From contig CAJTZW010000004.1 in the NCBI GenBank assembly GCA_910584305.1, positions 1-64,000 on the forward strand: a stretch of DNA of 64,000 nucleotides, given 5' to 3'. Below are positions 1-7,839 of this stretch, in pieces. The DNA is from an uncultured Bacilli bacterium. GTDB lineage: Bacteria > Bacillota_I > Bacilli_A > RF39 > UBA660. The translations under genes were made by a program, and so were the position numbers. The number at the start of each line of letters is the position of its first letter. Position 1 is the stretch's first letter. A model generated the notes under the pieces. It ran no database searches, was not told the origin of the DNA, and saw only the letters and a list, made by a program, of their open reading frames with translations.

Positions 1-13
1 AATAGCTTACTAA

Positions 14-325
14 TCAATGCACAGCTTTCCAACACGTGAATGTTGCATTTTCAATGCAACGGGAAGCATAGGTAGCAAACCTAATATTTTTGTCTAGCTT
101 AAAAGTAGAAATAGCTTTTATAAGACCAATTGTTCCCATGCTTATAAAATCTTCTACATCATAACTTGTATTTTGAAACTTATTGGCAATATGTATTACC
201 AGTCTCATACTATGTAATATTAACTTTTCTTTGGCATGGTTATCGCCCTCATGGAACCTTTCAAATAAATTTCGAACTGCTTCTTCAGATAATATCTCAT
301 CTGGAAAATCTTTGTAATATGGCAT
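14..325 (-). CDS. sigK: Truncated sporulation sigma factor, SigK/SigE-like N-terminal half
   Basis: The 103-residue product matches region 1.2-2.2 of the sporulation sigma factors SigK/SigE: an MRLVIHIANKF core-binding helix, then EDFISMGTIGLIKAISTF and IRFATYASRCIEN. Full-length SigK has about 230-240 residues and continues after CIEN with the rest of region 2 and with regions 3 and 4. Here the match stops exactly after CIEN, and 10 unrelated residues lead to a stop. An AAAGGAAC ribosome site lies 8-15 bases before the ATG. The break resembles the N-terminal fragment of sigK (spoIVCB) left by the skin element in B. subtilis. SigK versus SigE cannot be settled from this half. Alternatively it is a simple pseudogene; the missing half would lie to the left of the window. 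Confidence 0.75.
   Translation of the reverse strand: MPYYKDFPDEILSEEAVRNLFERFHEGDNHAKEKLILHSMRLVIHIANKFQNTSYDVEDFISMGTIGLIKAISTFKLDKNIRFATYASRCIENATFTCWKAVH
42..60. repeat. Perfect inverted repeat at the sigma-factor breakpoint
   Basis: GTTGCATT-TTC-AATGCAAC is an 8-bp perfect inverted repeat with a 3-base centre. One arm encodes the conserved RCI codons of the sigma gene. The other arm is made of the non-homologous sequence beyond the break. This fits half of a recombinase attachment site, but a chance palindrome is possible. Confidence 0.5.
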
Positions 326-473
326 GACTTTTGTTCCTTTCTATCGCAACGTACATTTTATCGTAAAAATATTTAATGCTAGAGAAATATGCATAAAATG
401 TGTATAAAACTAGGGTGTATTGTAATAATATGCATTAGAGTCAAAAAAAATGACGAAATATGTGAAAATGGGT

Positions 474-502
474 TTGTCAAAGTATATAAATTTTGCTATA
501 AT
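474..502 (+). promoter_or_regulatory. SigA-type promoter with extended -10
   Basis: TTGTCA and TATAAT are separated by 17 bases, and a TGC triplet directly precedes the -10 box. It drives the two-gene unit that starts about 30 bases downstream. Confidence 0.8.
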
Positions 503-533
503 CATGTATAGTGAGTATTGAGGTGTCAAAGGT

Positions 534-1103
534 ATGAAAAAGAAATGGTTAATAATAAGCAGTATAATTATAGTAATAGTGATTGGAATTGTAGCAATGA
601 GTGCAATTTTTATTAAAAATTTTAATGCAGATAGAGAAAAAACATTGAAAATAATGGACGAAATTAAAGAGAAATATAAAGAATTTTCCCCTCTTGTAGA
701 GGCGTTTTCAGAGGAGAGGACTAAACTTTATAATGCTAAGGAAGAGTTGTTTTTTCTAGAAACTGTTGAAGAGAATAAAGATGCAATCGTGAACTTAATG
801 ATAGGGTATAACGATCTTGTTATGAGTGTTTATAATAGTAGTGAATTCTTGCAAAAAAACTGTATGAGAAAATATTCAAATGCAAGTACTAACAATACAT
901 GTACTTTATTTAAACAAGGGTATGAGGCTGTTATGAATTACTATATGACAGATGTAGCAATGTACAATGAATTCGTGAGCGAATATAACATGTGGCTTAC
1001 TGAAAATGGAGTAGAATTAGAACCATTAAGTGAACAGCAATTTTCACTATATGATTCATATATTGATTATGATCAAGATGGAAGTTATTTAGGAGGTAAG
1101 TAG
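534..1103 (+). CDS. Membrane-anchored protein of unknown function
   Basis: I do not recognise the family. The 189-residue protein has an N-terminal membrane segment (about residues 4-27, very Ile/Val-rich) after a KKK start, so the rest is probably outside the cell. The outer part is mostly helical and acidic, with two cysteines (near residues 110 and 123) that could form a disulphide. AGGTG lies 8 bases before the ATG. The gene is followed 2 bases later by the glycosidase-like gene, whose ribosome site lies inside this reading frame, so the two are probably co-translated and may work together at the cell surface. Confidence 0.6.
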   Translation: MKKKWLIISSIIIVIVIGIVAMSAIFIKNFNADREKTLKIMDEIKEKYKEFSPLVEAFSEERTKLYNAKEELFFLETVEENKDAIVNLMIGYNDLVMSVYNSSEFLQKNCMRKYSNASTNNTCTLFKQGYEAVMNYYMTDVAMYNEFVSEYNMWLTENGVELEPLSEQQFSLYDSYIDYDQDGSYLGGK

Positions 1104-1105
1104 TC

Positions 1106-2182
1106 GTGAAAAAAGAAAAAGTAGAAAAACAAAAAAAGCCTCATAAAAAATTAAGTAAAGCTTGTAAAATTACAATTGCCATATTTGCTTCATTATTCAT
1201 TCTCGCAGGATCTAGTGGACTTTTCTTGCTATATGGGCCTTATGGAAATTTTAGAAATTGGCTGATTACGACAGCTATGACAACTATGAATCATCAATAT
1301 TTAGCAACATGGTTTTATAGCGATGAAACCATCCAAAAAGTATTAGACCAAAATAAAGTAATAGAATCTGGAGAAGATACAAATACAGAATTAATTCAAT
1401 TTATTGATTATGATAACACCGTAGTTACTTATAAAAATAAATATGACAAAGAAGTTCTTACCAAAGATGAAGGAAATGATTTATATAAAATTATTCCAAT
1501 TACGGGGAATGGACTTAGAGGATATTTAGTAGCTATATATGATCCATCCAAGGTAAAGGTGGGAACATCAGCCTATATGGGAAGAAGTGGACAAATGTTA
1601 ACAACAATTGCCCAAAATACTAATGCAGTAATTGCTATGAATGCAAGTGGTTTCATTGATCCAGAATATAATAGTAATGGTGGAGTTCCTCATGGAGTTG
1701 TCATTAAAGATGGGGTGCTAGTTAGCAATGAAATGAAGTCAAATAATGGTGGTGGAATTATTGGCTTTACAAGTGATAATAAATTGGTTCTAACAAGAAT
1801 GACAGGAAGAGAAGCACTCGCCGCAGGAATTCGAGATGCAGTAGAGTTTGGACCATTTTTAATCGTAAATGGAGAACCATCATTTATTCGCGGAAATGGT
1901 GGTTGGGGAGATGCCCCAAGGAGTGCTATCGGGCAAAGAAAAGATGGAATCGTATTATTCCTTGTCATGGATGGTAGAGATTATGCAAATGGGATTTTAG
2001 GTGCTGATATGGTAGATATGACTGAAATATTAATGAATTATGGTGCATATAATGCTGCCAACTTAGACGGTGGAACATCCAGTGGACTTGTTGTAAATGG
2101 GAATTTAATTAATAAACCAGTCAATGGAAATGGACAAAATCAAACAAGACCAATTCCAAACGCATGGATAGTGGTAGAATAA
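1106..2182 (+). CDS. Membrane-anchored phosphodiester glycosidase (NAGPA/DUF2233) family protein
   Basis: The 358-residue protein starts with a lysine-rich tail and one membrane helix (about residues 20-43). The rest matches the exported phosphodiester-glycosidase/NAGPA domain: AMNASGFIDP, a GGGIIGF block, EFGPFLIVNGEP, APRSAIGQ and the closing NLDGGTSSGLVVNG signature. Family members are thought to cleave sugar-phosphodiester links or to act in exopolysaccharide metabolism. The substrate here is unknown. The GTG start is chosen because AGGAGG lies 9 bases upstream, overlapping the end of the preceding gene. A strong hairpin follows directly. Confidence 0.8.
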   Translation: MKKEKVEKQKKPHKKLSKACKITIAIFASLFILAGSSGLFLLYGPYGNFRNWLITTAMTTMNHQYLATWFYSDETIQKVLDQNKVIESGEDTNTELIQFIDYDNTVVTYKNKYDKEVLTKDEGNDLYKIIPITGNGLRGYLVAIYDPSKVKVGTSAYMGRSGQMLTTIAQNTNAVIAMNASGFIDPEYNSNGGVPHGVVIKDGVLVSNEMKSNNGGGIIGFTSDNKLVLTRMTGREALAAGIRDAVEFGPFLIVNGEPSFIRGNGGWGDAPRSAIGQRKDGIVLFLVMDGRDYANGILGADMVDMTEILMNYGAYNAANLDGGTSSGLVVNGNLINKPVNGNGQNQTRPIPNAWIVVE

Positions 2183-2214
2183 AAAGAAGGATTAATGACT
2201 AAAATCCTTCTTTT
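2182..2214. terminator. Bidirectional terminator between converging genes
   Basis: AAAAGAAGGATT pairs with AATCCTTCTTTT (12-bp stem, 9-base loop). The hairpin lies between the converging glycosidase and YigZ-family genes. Confidence 0.8.
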
Positions 2215-2216
2215 GT

Positions 2217-2810
2217 TTATAAATTCATAAAAATTGTTTTCTCGCTGACAGAATATGATTCAATATTTTTATAGAGAGCACTGATAAGTTCTTCTAATGT
2301 ATCTTTAACTACCGCAACATCATATTGAATTTTATCATGGAAATCTTTTTGCAAAATATGAAAACCTTGTAATATATAATCAACCTGTTTAAGATTTGCA
2401 TAGCCAAATACAAAAGAGACAACATGGCACTCATATAACTTACTTATAGTTCCTAGTTGCAACGTTTCACTTACAGAATTACTATACGCACGAACAAGTC
2501 CCCCAGCACCCAATTTAATTCCCCCAAAATAACGAATAACAATTGCTAGAATATGTTGTAAATCCTGACTTTCTAAAACATGCAACATAGGCATACCAGC
2601 TGTACCACTAGGCTCACCATCATCCTGAAATCTTTTAACAGTATCAATAATATATGCATAGCAGTAATGCGTCGCATTTGGATAATTCTCTTTCACCGAC
2701 TCCAAAATGCATTCTACTTCCTCTTTTGAATGAACAACATCTATATAACAGATAAAACGAGACTTCTGAATTTCTATCTCATGAATAATCTTATTAGAAA
2801 TGGTTTTCAT
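2217..2810 (-). CDS. YigZ/IMPACT family (UPF0029) protein
   Basis: The 197-residue protein has the IMPACT N-terminal domain: SKEEVECIL, then ATHYCYAYII, the glycine-rich DDGEPSGTAGMPML block and IRYFGGIKLGAGGLVRAYSN. A short C-terminal domain follows, as in YigZ and B. subtilis YvyE. The family is conserved, but its biochemical role in bacteria is unclear. The start is the ATG preceded by GGTGAT, 16 codons inside the longest open frame, whose extra N-terminus is not conserved and lies on the promoter. Confidence 0.85.
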   Translation of the reverse strand: MKTISNKIIHEIEIQKSRFICYIDVVHSKEEVECILESVKENYPNATHYCYAYIIDTVKRFQDDGEPSGTAGMPMLHVLESQDLQHILAIVIRYFGGIKLGAGGLVRAYSNSVSETLQLGTISKLYECHVVSFVFGYANLKQVDYILQGFHILQKDFHDKIQYDVAVVKDTLEELISALYKNIESYSVSEKTIFMNL

Positions 2811-2826
2811 AAAAATCACCAATTCC

Positions 2827-2876
2827 ATTATAACGAAAATGAAATATTTTGACAAATCAATTATATATGATATAAT
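2827..2876. promoter_or_regulatory. Divergent promoters sharing one -35 box
   Basis: On the plus strand TTGACA (2849-2854) is followed 16 bases later by TATAAT (2871-2876). On the minus strand TTGTCA (2855-2850) is followed 17 bases later by TATAAT (2832-2827). The two -35 boxes are the same near-palindromic TTGACAA, so only one polymerase can bind at a time. Confidence 0.8.
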
Positions 2877-2902
2877 ACATAATCAAAAAAGGGGTGAAGT
2901 AC

Positions 2903-3940
2903 TTGAAAGAAATTGAAATACTAATAACTGCATTTATGAAGGATAAAAAATATATTAATGCACTAACACATATACATGCTCTGTTTGAAAAATATAATCT
3001 TTCATATTCTGAAAGAAACAAGATATTACAAAAAATTGATGAATATAACCAACAAATTTATAAAGAAGAAAAGAAGAGAGCAAAACAATTAACAGAGCTA
3101 GAGAGTATAAAATGGGATAAATCAATAGAGAAGAAAGAAACAATGATTCCTAAAATTGAAACATCTATACCAAAGAAAGACAAACCAACTGTATCTATTG
3201 ATGTATCATCTTATTTAAAGCAATTAAAGACTCCAAATGCTGATTTAAATAGCATTCTACCTGATAAAGATACAGAACAATATGCTGAAATTATAAATTC
3301 TATTTTAATCCAATTGTATAAAGAAAAAGTAGAAATAATCAATTTATTACATGAACAAAATATAGAAGAAAAAGATGTTATGGATATGTTCTTATTAGAA
3401 ATTGATTTTCTTGATAATTTGATGGAACAAATTATAGATATAAGAGACTTGGATGTAGTTGAGGAAGATATGATAGAAAATATATCTACAAATCAAAAAA
3501 ATCAATTATGGATTTTGAAAAATTCTGTAGGAAAACCATATTTCCTTTCAAGCCTAAAAGGAAAAGAAGAATATTATGGAATAATTAAAGCTTTATTAGA
3601 ATCTATGATGAATGGAACATTCAAAAATTTAAGAGCTGTTTCTACTAATGATGATAAAAAAATGAAATTGTTGGAAGTAAGAGAACTGAGTAGTGGGACT
3701 AGAGTATTATTTAGCCGCCTAAATCAGAATACGTATATAATTATCGATGCATACGTGAAAAGATGTACTGATAACACCAAAAACCAAGCCATTCTTCATA
3801 GGAATAGCAAATTATATCAGCAAGTAAGAAATAAACTTATGGACAATTTAAATTGTATAGAAACAGTAGAAAAAGAAAAACAATATACAAAAGAATTATT
3901 CTCAATGTTAGATGAGAAAAAAAGGGAAGTGGACATGTAA
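2903..3940 (+). CDS. Unknown protein with possible RelE-like C-terminal domain
   Basis: The N-terminal half of this 345-residue soluble protein is helical and lysine-rich, with no family I recognise. Residues about 210-320 follow the plan of RelE/HigB (Gp49-like) nuclease-fold domains: a helical pair, then LLEVRELSSGTRVLFSR, then YIIIDAYVKR and a trailing helix. No toxin activity can be claimed. The TTG start is chosen because GGGGTG sits 6 bases upstream. The GTG nine bases earlier is part of that ribosome site. The next gene starts 1 base after the stop, so the two form a unit. Confidence 0.5.
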   Translation: MKEIEILITAFMKDKKYINALTHIHALFEKYNLSYSERNKILQKIDEYNQQIYKEEKKRAKQLTELESIKWDKSIEKKETMIPKIETSIPKKDKPTVSIDVSSYLKQLKTPNADLNSILPDKDTEQYAEIINSILIQLYKEKVEIINLLHEQNIEEKDVMDMFLLEIDFLDNLMEQIIDIRDLDVVEEDMIENISTNQKNQLWILKNSVGKPYFLSSLKGKEEYYGIIKALLESMMNGTFKNLRAVSTNDDKKMKLLEVRELSSGTRVLFSRLNQNTYIIIDAYVKRCTDNTKNQAILHRNSKLYQQVRNKLMDNLNCIETVEKEKQYTKELFSMLDEKKREVDM

Positions 3941-3941
3941 T

Positions 3942-6002
3942 ATGAAGTTGCTAGAAGAATTAAAAAGAAGAATCACGCGTATTGATAGTATAAAGTATCC
4001 AGATGAAGACAAATATGAGTTTTTTACAGAAATAGCGAGCAAGATGACTAACAACCGAGATTTATCTGAACTACACAATAGCGATTTGCTAATTGCACTA
4101 CTGGCAATTACAAATGAAGATTATCCGTTTGAGAAAATTACAGATGTAATTTATGATATTGCAGATTATATAGATTATGTTAATATAAAGCAAGCAGATA
4201 ATATATGTATATTATTGGATACTATTGAAAATTTAAAACATGCCCATTTATTAGATGGGTTGCTTGAATGTAAAGAAGAATCATTCCACAACGGATCAGG
4301 TGAAATTTTACAAAAATATACTTTCAGTATCAATAAAAAATTTTTTGGAGAAAATTTATATGCGGATACGATGGAGAATCTAGAAAATTATATTACAATT
4401 GGATTAGATATATTTCCAGATTATGATACACTCTGCCGAGTAGCTAGTTTACTAAAGAATTTTGATGGCATAGCCCAGTCTATGATTAAATGTATGAATT
4501 ATAGAACGAATTATGATGTTCTATATTCTGTGAAGAAAAAGCCTAAAAATATCCAAGAATCCATTTTAAAGGAAAGTTATGAAATGGATGATGAAAAACT
4601 TCAAACAGCATTAAGTACATTAGAAATTGAAGAGATACTGTCAAAAATTAGAAACTATGATGCGAAATTGGAAAGACAAAAAACACAATTTGAGAAACAA
4701 AAAAATAAGAAAAGGAATATTTATAATAAAACTACTCAATTTGTGTCATCACTGGATAAAGGAAAAATAGTAGAAATTCCGTATGAATTATTATCTAACT
4801 TAAAGGATGATTCATTAGCCAATGAGATTATTGAAAAAGCTCTACAAAACAATCGCAGTGTATATTTTAATCTTCGAAATGAGAATAGAAAAAAAGACCA
4901 ATATGACGCAATTGAAAAATTATTCTATAAGTATAAAATCAATGTTGCATTATTGGAGAAAACCGAAAGAAATAAGCTTATGCAACTAGGTAATCATGAA
5001 ACATTAGAATCTATTTTGTCCCGTTTACAAGATCCAAATTGGGAGTGGTTAAATCCATCACATCCAATGTATACAATGATTCTATTACATACAAACATAT
5101 CAATTATAGACTCTATAAATAAGATAATAAAACAAGGAATCATACCTATGTCATTTTTTCAAATGAATCCAGAAATACTACTTGATGAGAATATACAAGT
5201 TGCAGATAATGAAAAAGTAGAAGGAAAGTACAAATTATTTTTTAACAATATGCAATTATTAAATAGATATGAATTACAACTTCCATCTGTAATCAAAAAT
5301 AATATTGATTTATTATTGTCGCCCAATGAAGAACTATTATACAATATAGAATTGACACAACAATATCAGATGAATTTACAAAGTGAAAATGCAAAAATTT
5401 ATGGATTAGATCTTCTGAATCATTCAGAATATTTTGATGATGTAGATGCTTTTATTGAATTAGGATATAAAGATATCATTGTAGAGAATCCACAATTGCT
5501 TAGAAAAAATACAAAACGAATAGTAACAAGATTGTCAATTGCAGAAGGGATCAATTTAGAAACTTTGAAGCAGGAGAATCGTTTTGCAGGGTATATAACC
5601 AATGGAAAAAATTTCTACGTAAATGATGAAAATTTACAAGAATATGAGATATATCCAGTTGAGAAATATGTAGAGGATTCCAATTTTGAAATCTTAAAAA
5701 CATCAAAAAGGAGCCACATACATAAGAATACAATGGAGTTAGGAATTATTGCGTATTTGGATGAACAATTCAAAATAAGCGAATTAGAATACCAAATACA
5801 AGATGTTATTATATCGAGAATGAAAGTACTTCGAAACATGGAATGCCTTTTACAACATAAAGATGATTATGACGAATCTTCCATTGCACTAAGTGCAATT
5901 ATCTATCACAGAGTGATAGATAACTCTACCATTGAATTTATCCGTGAAAAATTGTCACAATATACAAATAAAGTTTATGAGAAGAAAACTTATCATGTAT
6001 AA
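3942..6002 (+). CDS. Large unknown soluble protein
   Basis: The protein has 686 residues, no membrane segment or signal peptide, and many charged helices. A lysine-rich coiled-coil stretch (KRQKTQFEKQKNKKRN region) lies near residues 240-270. I see no known motif. It follows the RelE-like gene directly (stop and start one base apart), which suggests a joint role. An ATG 30 bases upstream in frame lies inside the previous gene and has no ribosome site. The stop codon is part of a terminator hairpin. Confidence 0.55.
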   Translation: MKLLEELKRRITRIDSIKYPDEDKYEFFTEIASKMTNNRDLSELHNSDLLIALLAITNEDYPFEKITDVIYDIADYIDYVNIKQADNICILLDTIENLKHAHLLDGLLECKEESFHNGSGEILQKYTFSINKKFFGENLYADTMENLENYITIGLDIFPDYDTLCRVASLLKNFDGIAQSMIKCMNYRTNYDVLYSVKKKPKNIQESILKESYEMDDEKLQTALSTLEIEEILSKIRNYDAKLERQKTQFEKQKNKKRNIYNKTTQFVSSLDKGKIVEIPYELLSNLKDDSLANEIIEKALQNNRSVYFNLRNENRKKDQYDAIEKLFYKYKINVALLEKTERNKLMQLGNHETLESILSRLQDPNWEWLNPSHPMYTMILLHTNISIIDSINKIIKQGIIPMSFFQMNPEILLDENIQVADNEKVEGKYKLFFNNMQLLNRYELQLPSVIKNNIDLLLSPNEELLYNIELTQQYQMNLQSENAKIYGLDLLNHSEYFDDVDAFIELGYKDIIVENPQLLRKNTKRIVTRLSIAEGINLETLKQENRFAGYITNGKNFYVNDENLQEYEIYPVEKYVEDSNFEILKTSKRSHIHKNTMELGIIAYLDEQFKISELEYQIQDVIISRMKVLRNMECLLQHKDDYDESSIALSAIIYHRVIDNSTIEFIREKLSQYTNKVYEKKTYHV

Positions 6003-6010
6003 GTTTTTTT
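5985..6010 (+). terminator. Terminator containing the stop codon
   Basis: AAAACTTAT-CATGT-ATAAGTTTT is followed by a run of seven T. The stop codon lies in the 3' arm. The stem has only one G-C pair, so termination may be weak. Confidence 0.5.
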
Positions 6011-6018
6011 GCTATAAT
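5990..6018 (+). promoter_or_regulatory. uvrC promoter overlapping the terminator
   Basis: TTATCA and TATAAT are separated by 17 bases, with TGC before the -10 box. The -35 box is inside the terminator stem of the preceding gene and the spacer contains its T-run. Confidence 0.6.
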
Positions 6019-6034
6019 AGGATTGGTGATATAT

Positions 6035-7834
6035 ATGGATTATATTAAACAAAAACTATCTTTAGTACCTACAAACCCAGGATGCTACTTAATGAAAAAT
6101 AAAGATGGTGTAATTATCTATGTAGGAAAAGCAAAAAATTTAAAACGTAGGGTATCTTCTTACTTTAATAGGGTACATACTGGAAAGACGGCAAAGCTCG
6201 TTAGTGAGATTGTTGATTTCGAATATGTTGTTGTAGGTAGTGAAACAGAATCATTAATTCTAGAAATTAATTTAATTAAAGAACATGATCCTAAATATAA
6301 TATCCTTTTAAGGGATGATAAAAGTTATCCATATATTGAACTTACAAACGATGAAGTCCCAAGACTTAGTGTTGTAAGAAACTTAAGTAGAAAAAAGCAT
6401 AAAAGTCATTTATATGGTCCATATCCAAATGTTACGGCAGCGAGAAATACAGTAAACTTATTGAATAGGATGCATCCACTTCGTAAATGTAAAACCTATG
6501 AGAAAAAGCCCTGTTTATATTATCATATTGGGGAATGTTTAGGATATTGCACACATCATGTTGATGTAGAAGCCATACAACAAATGAAAGATGAAATCAT
6601 AAGATTCCTAAAAGGAGATCATACACAGATTACAACTAAGATAGAAGAGGAAATGCATAAAGAAGCAGAAAAATTAAATTTTGAAAAAGCAAAAGAGTTA
6701 AAAGAATTACTTGATTATATTGAGATAACCCTTGTAAAACAAAAAGTAGAAATTTCTGATAATATAGATAGAGATATATTTGGATACTATATATATAAAG
6801 GATATATTGCTATCCAAGTTTTCTTTATTCGCGGAGGGAAAATATTAGAAAGGCACTCAAAAATTACAGATATGGTAGATACTGTAGAAGAGGAATTGGT
6901 ACGATATATAGCAGAATTTTATAGTAAGAACTTCTTGTTACCCAAAGAAATATTAGTACCAAATATTGTTGATGCAAACTTACTAGAAAGTTATTTGCAA
7001 GTAAGTGTTAAAGTTCCACAGAAAGGTGTAAAATTAAAACTGGTAGATATGGCTTGTGAAAACGCCAAAATCGCTTTAGAAAATGAATTCGAAATGATTC
7101 GTAAAGATGAAAATAAAACCATTTTAGCAAATGAAGAATTAAAGAATATTTTACATTTAGAATCATTATACCGCATAGAATTATTTGACAATTCCCATTT
7201 GTTTGGTACATATAGTGTCTCAGGAATGGTTGTATTTAAAGATGGAAAACCAAGTAAAAATGATTATCGAAAATTTAAAATTATTGAAGACTCAAATGAT
7301 GAATATGCGATGATGAAAGAAGTAACATATCGTAGATATTTTCGTGTTTTAAAAGATAACTTGGAAAGACCAGATTTAATTATTGTTGATGGAGGGCTTG
7401 GGCAAATTCATATTGTAAGAGAAGTTATCGAAAGCTTGGGCATGCACATACCTGTTGTAGGATTAAAAAAAGATAATAAACATAATACAAATGCGCTTAT
7501 GGCCTTTGACCCAATTGTAGAAATTCCAATCGATAAAAAAAGCAATTTATTCTATCTTTTAGAAAGAATGCAAGATGAAGTTCATGAATTTACGATTCAT
7601 TATCATAGACAACTAAGAAGCAAGGGTGCCGTAGAAAGTATTTTAGATACAATTCCAGGAATTGGTACTAAAAGAAAAAAAGAGTTACTAAAAAAATACA
7701 AAACACTAGCAAGAATAAGAGAAGCAGGTATAGAGGAATTATCGAAATTCATTCCCCTGCATACAGCAGAACAATTGGTTCATATATTAGATGATTATAT
7801 AGAAAGTAAAAATCATCATGAAAAAGAAAGGTAA
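6035..7834 (+). CDS. uvrC: Excinuclease ABC subunit C
   Basis: UvrC makes both incisions in nucleotide excision repair with UvrA and UvrB. The 599 residues match the usual length. In order: a GIY-YIG nuclease (NPGCYLMKNKDG and IIYVGKAKNLKRRVSSYF, residues about 12-45), a UVR UvrB-binding motif (EEEMHKEAEKLNFEKAKEL, near residue 210), the RNase-H-like endonuclease domain (ELFDNSHLFGTYSVSGMVVF) and a C-terminal helix-hairpin-helix (LDTIPGIGTKRKKELL). The ATG start has GGTG 6 bases upstream. A TTG 12 bases earlier is part of the ribosome site. Confidence 0.97.
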   Translation: MDYIKQKLSLVPTNPGCYLMKNKDGVIIYVGKAKNLKRRVSSYFNRVHTGKTAKLVSEIVDFEYVVVGSETESLILEINLIKEHDPKYNILLRDDKSYPYIELTNDEVPRLSVVRNLSRKKHKSHLYGPYPNVTAARNTVNLLNRMHPLRKCKTYEKKPCLYYHIGECLGYCTHHVDVEAIQQMKDEIIRFLKGDHTQITTKIEEEMHKEAEKLNFEKAKELKELLDYIEITLVKQKVEISDNIDRDIFGYYIYKGYIAIQVFFIRGGKILERHSKITDMVDTVEEELVRYIAEFYSKNFLLPKEILVPNIVDANLLESYLQVSVKVPQKGVKLKLVDMACENAKIALENEFEMIRKDENKTILANEELKNILHLESLYRIELFDNSHLFGTYSVSGMVVFKDGKPSKNDYRKFKIIEDSNDEYAMMKEVTYRRYFRVLKDNLERPDLIIVDGGLGQIHIVREVIESLGMHIPVVGLKKDNKHNTNALMAFDPIVEIPIDKKSNLFYLLERMQDEVHEFTIHYHRQLRSKGAVESILDTIPGIGTKRKKELLKKYKTLARIREAGIEELSKFIPLHTAEQLVHILDDYIESKNHHEKER

Positions 7835-7839
7835 GAAAT

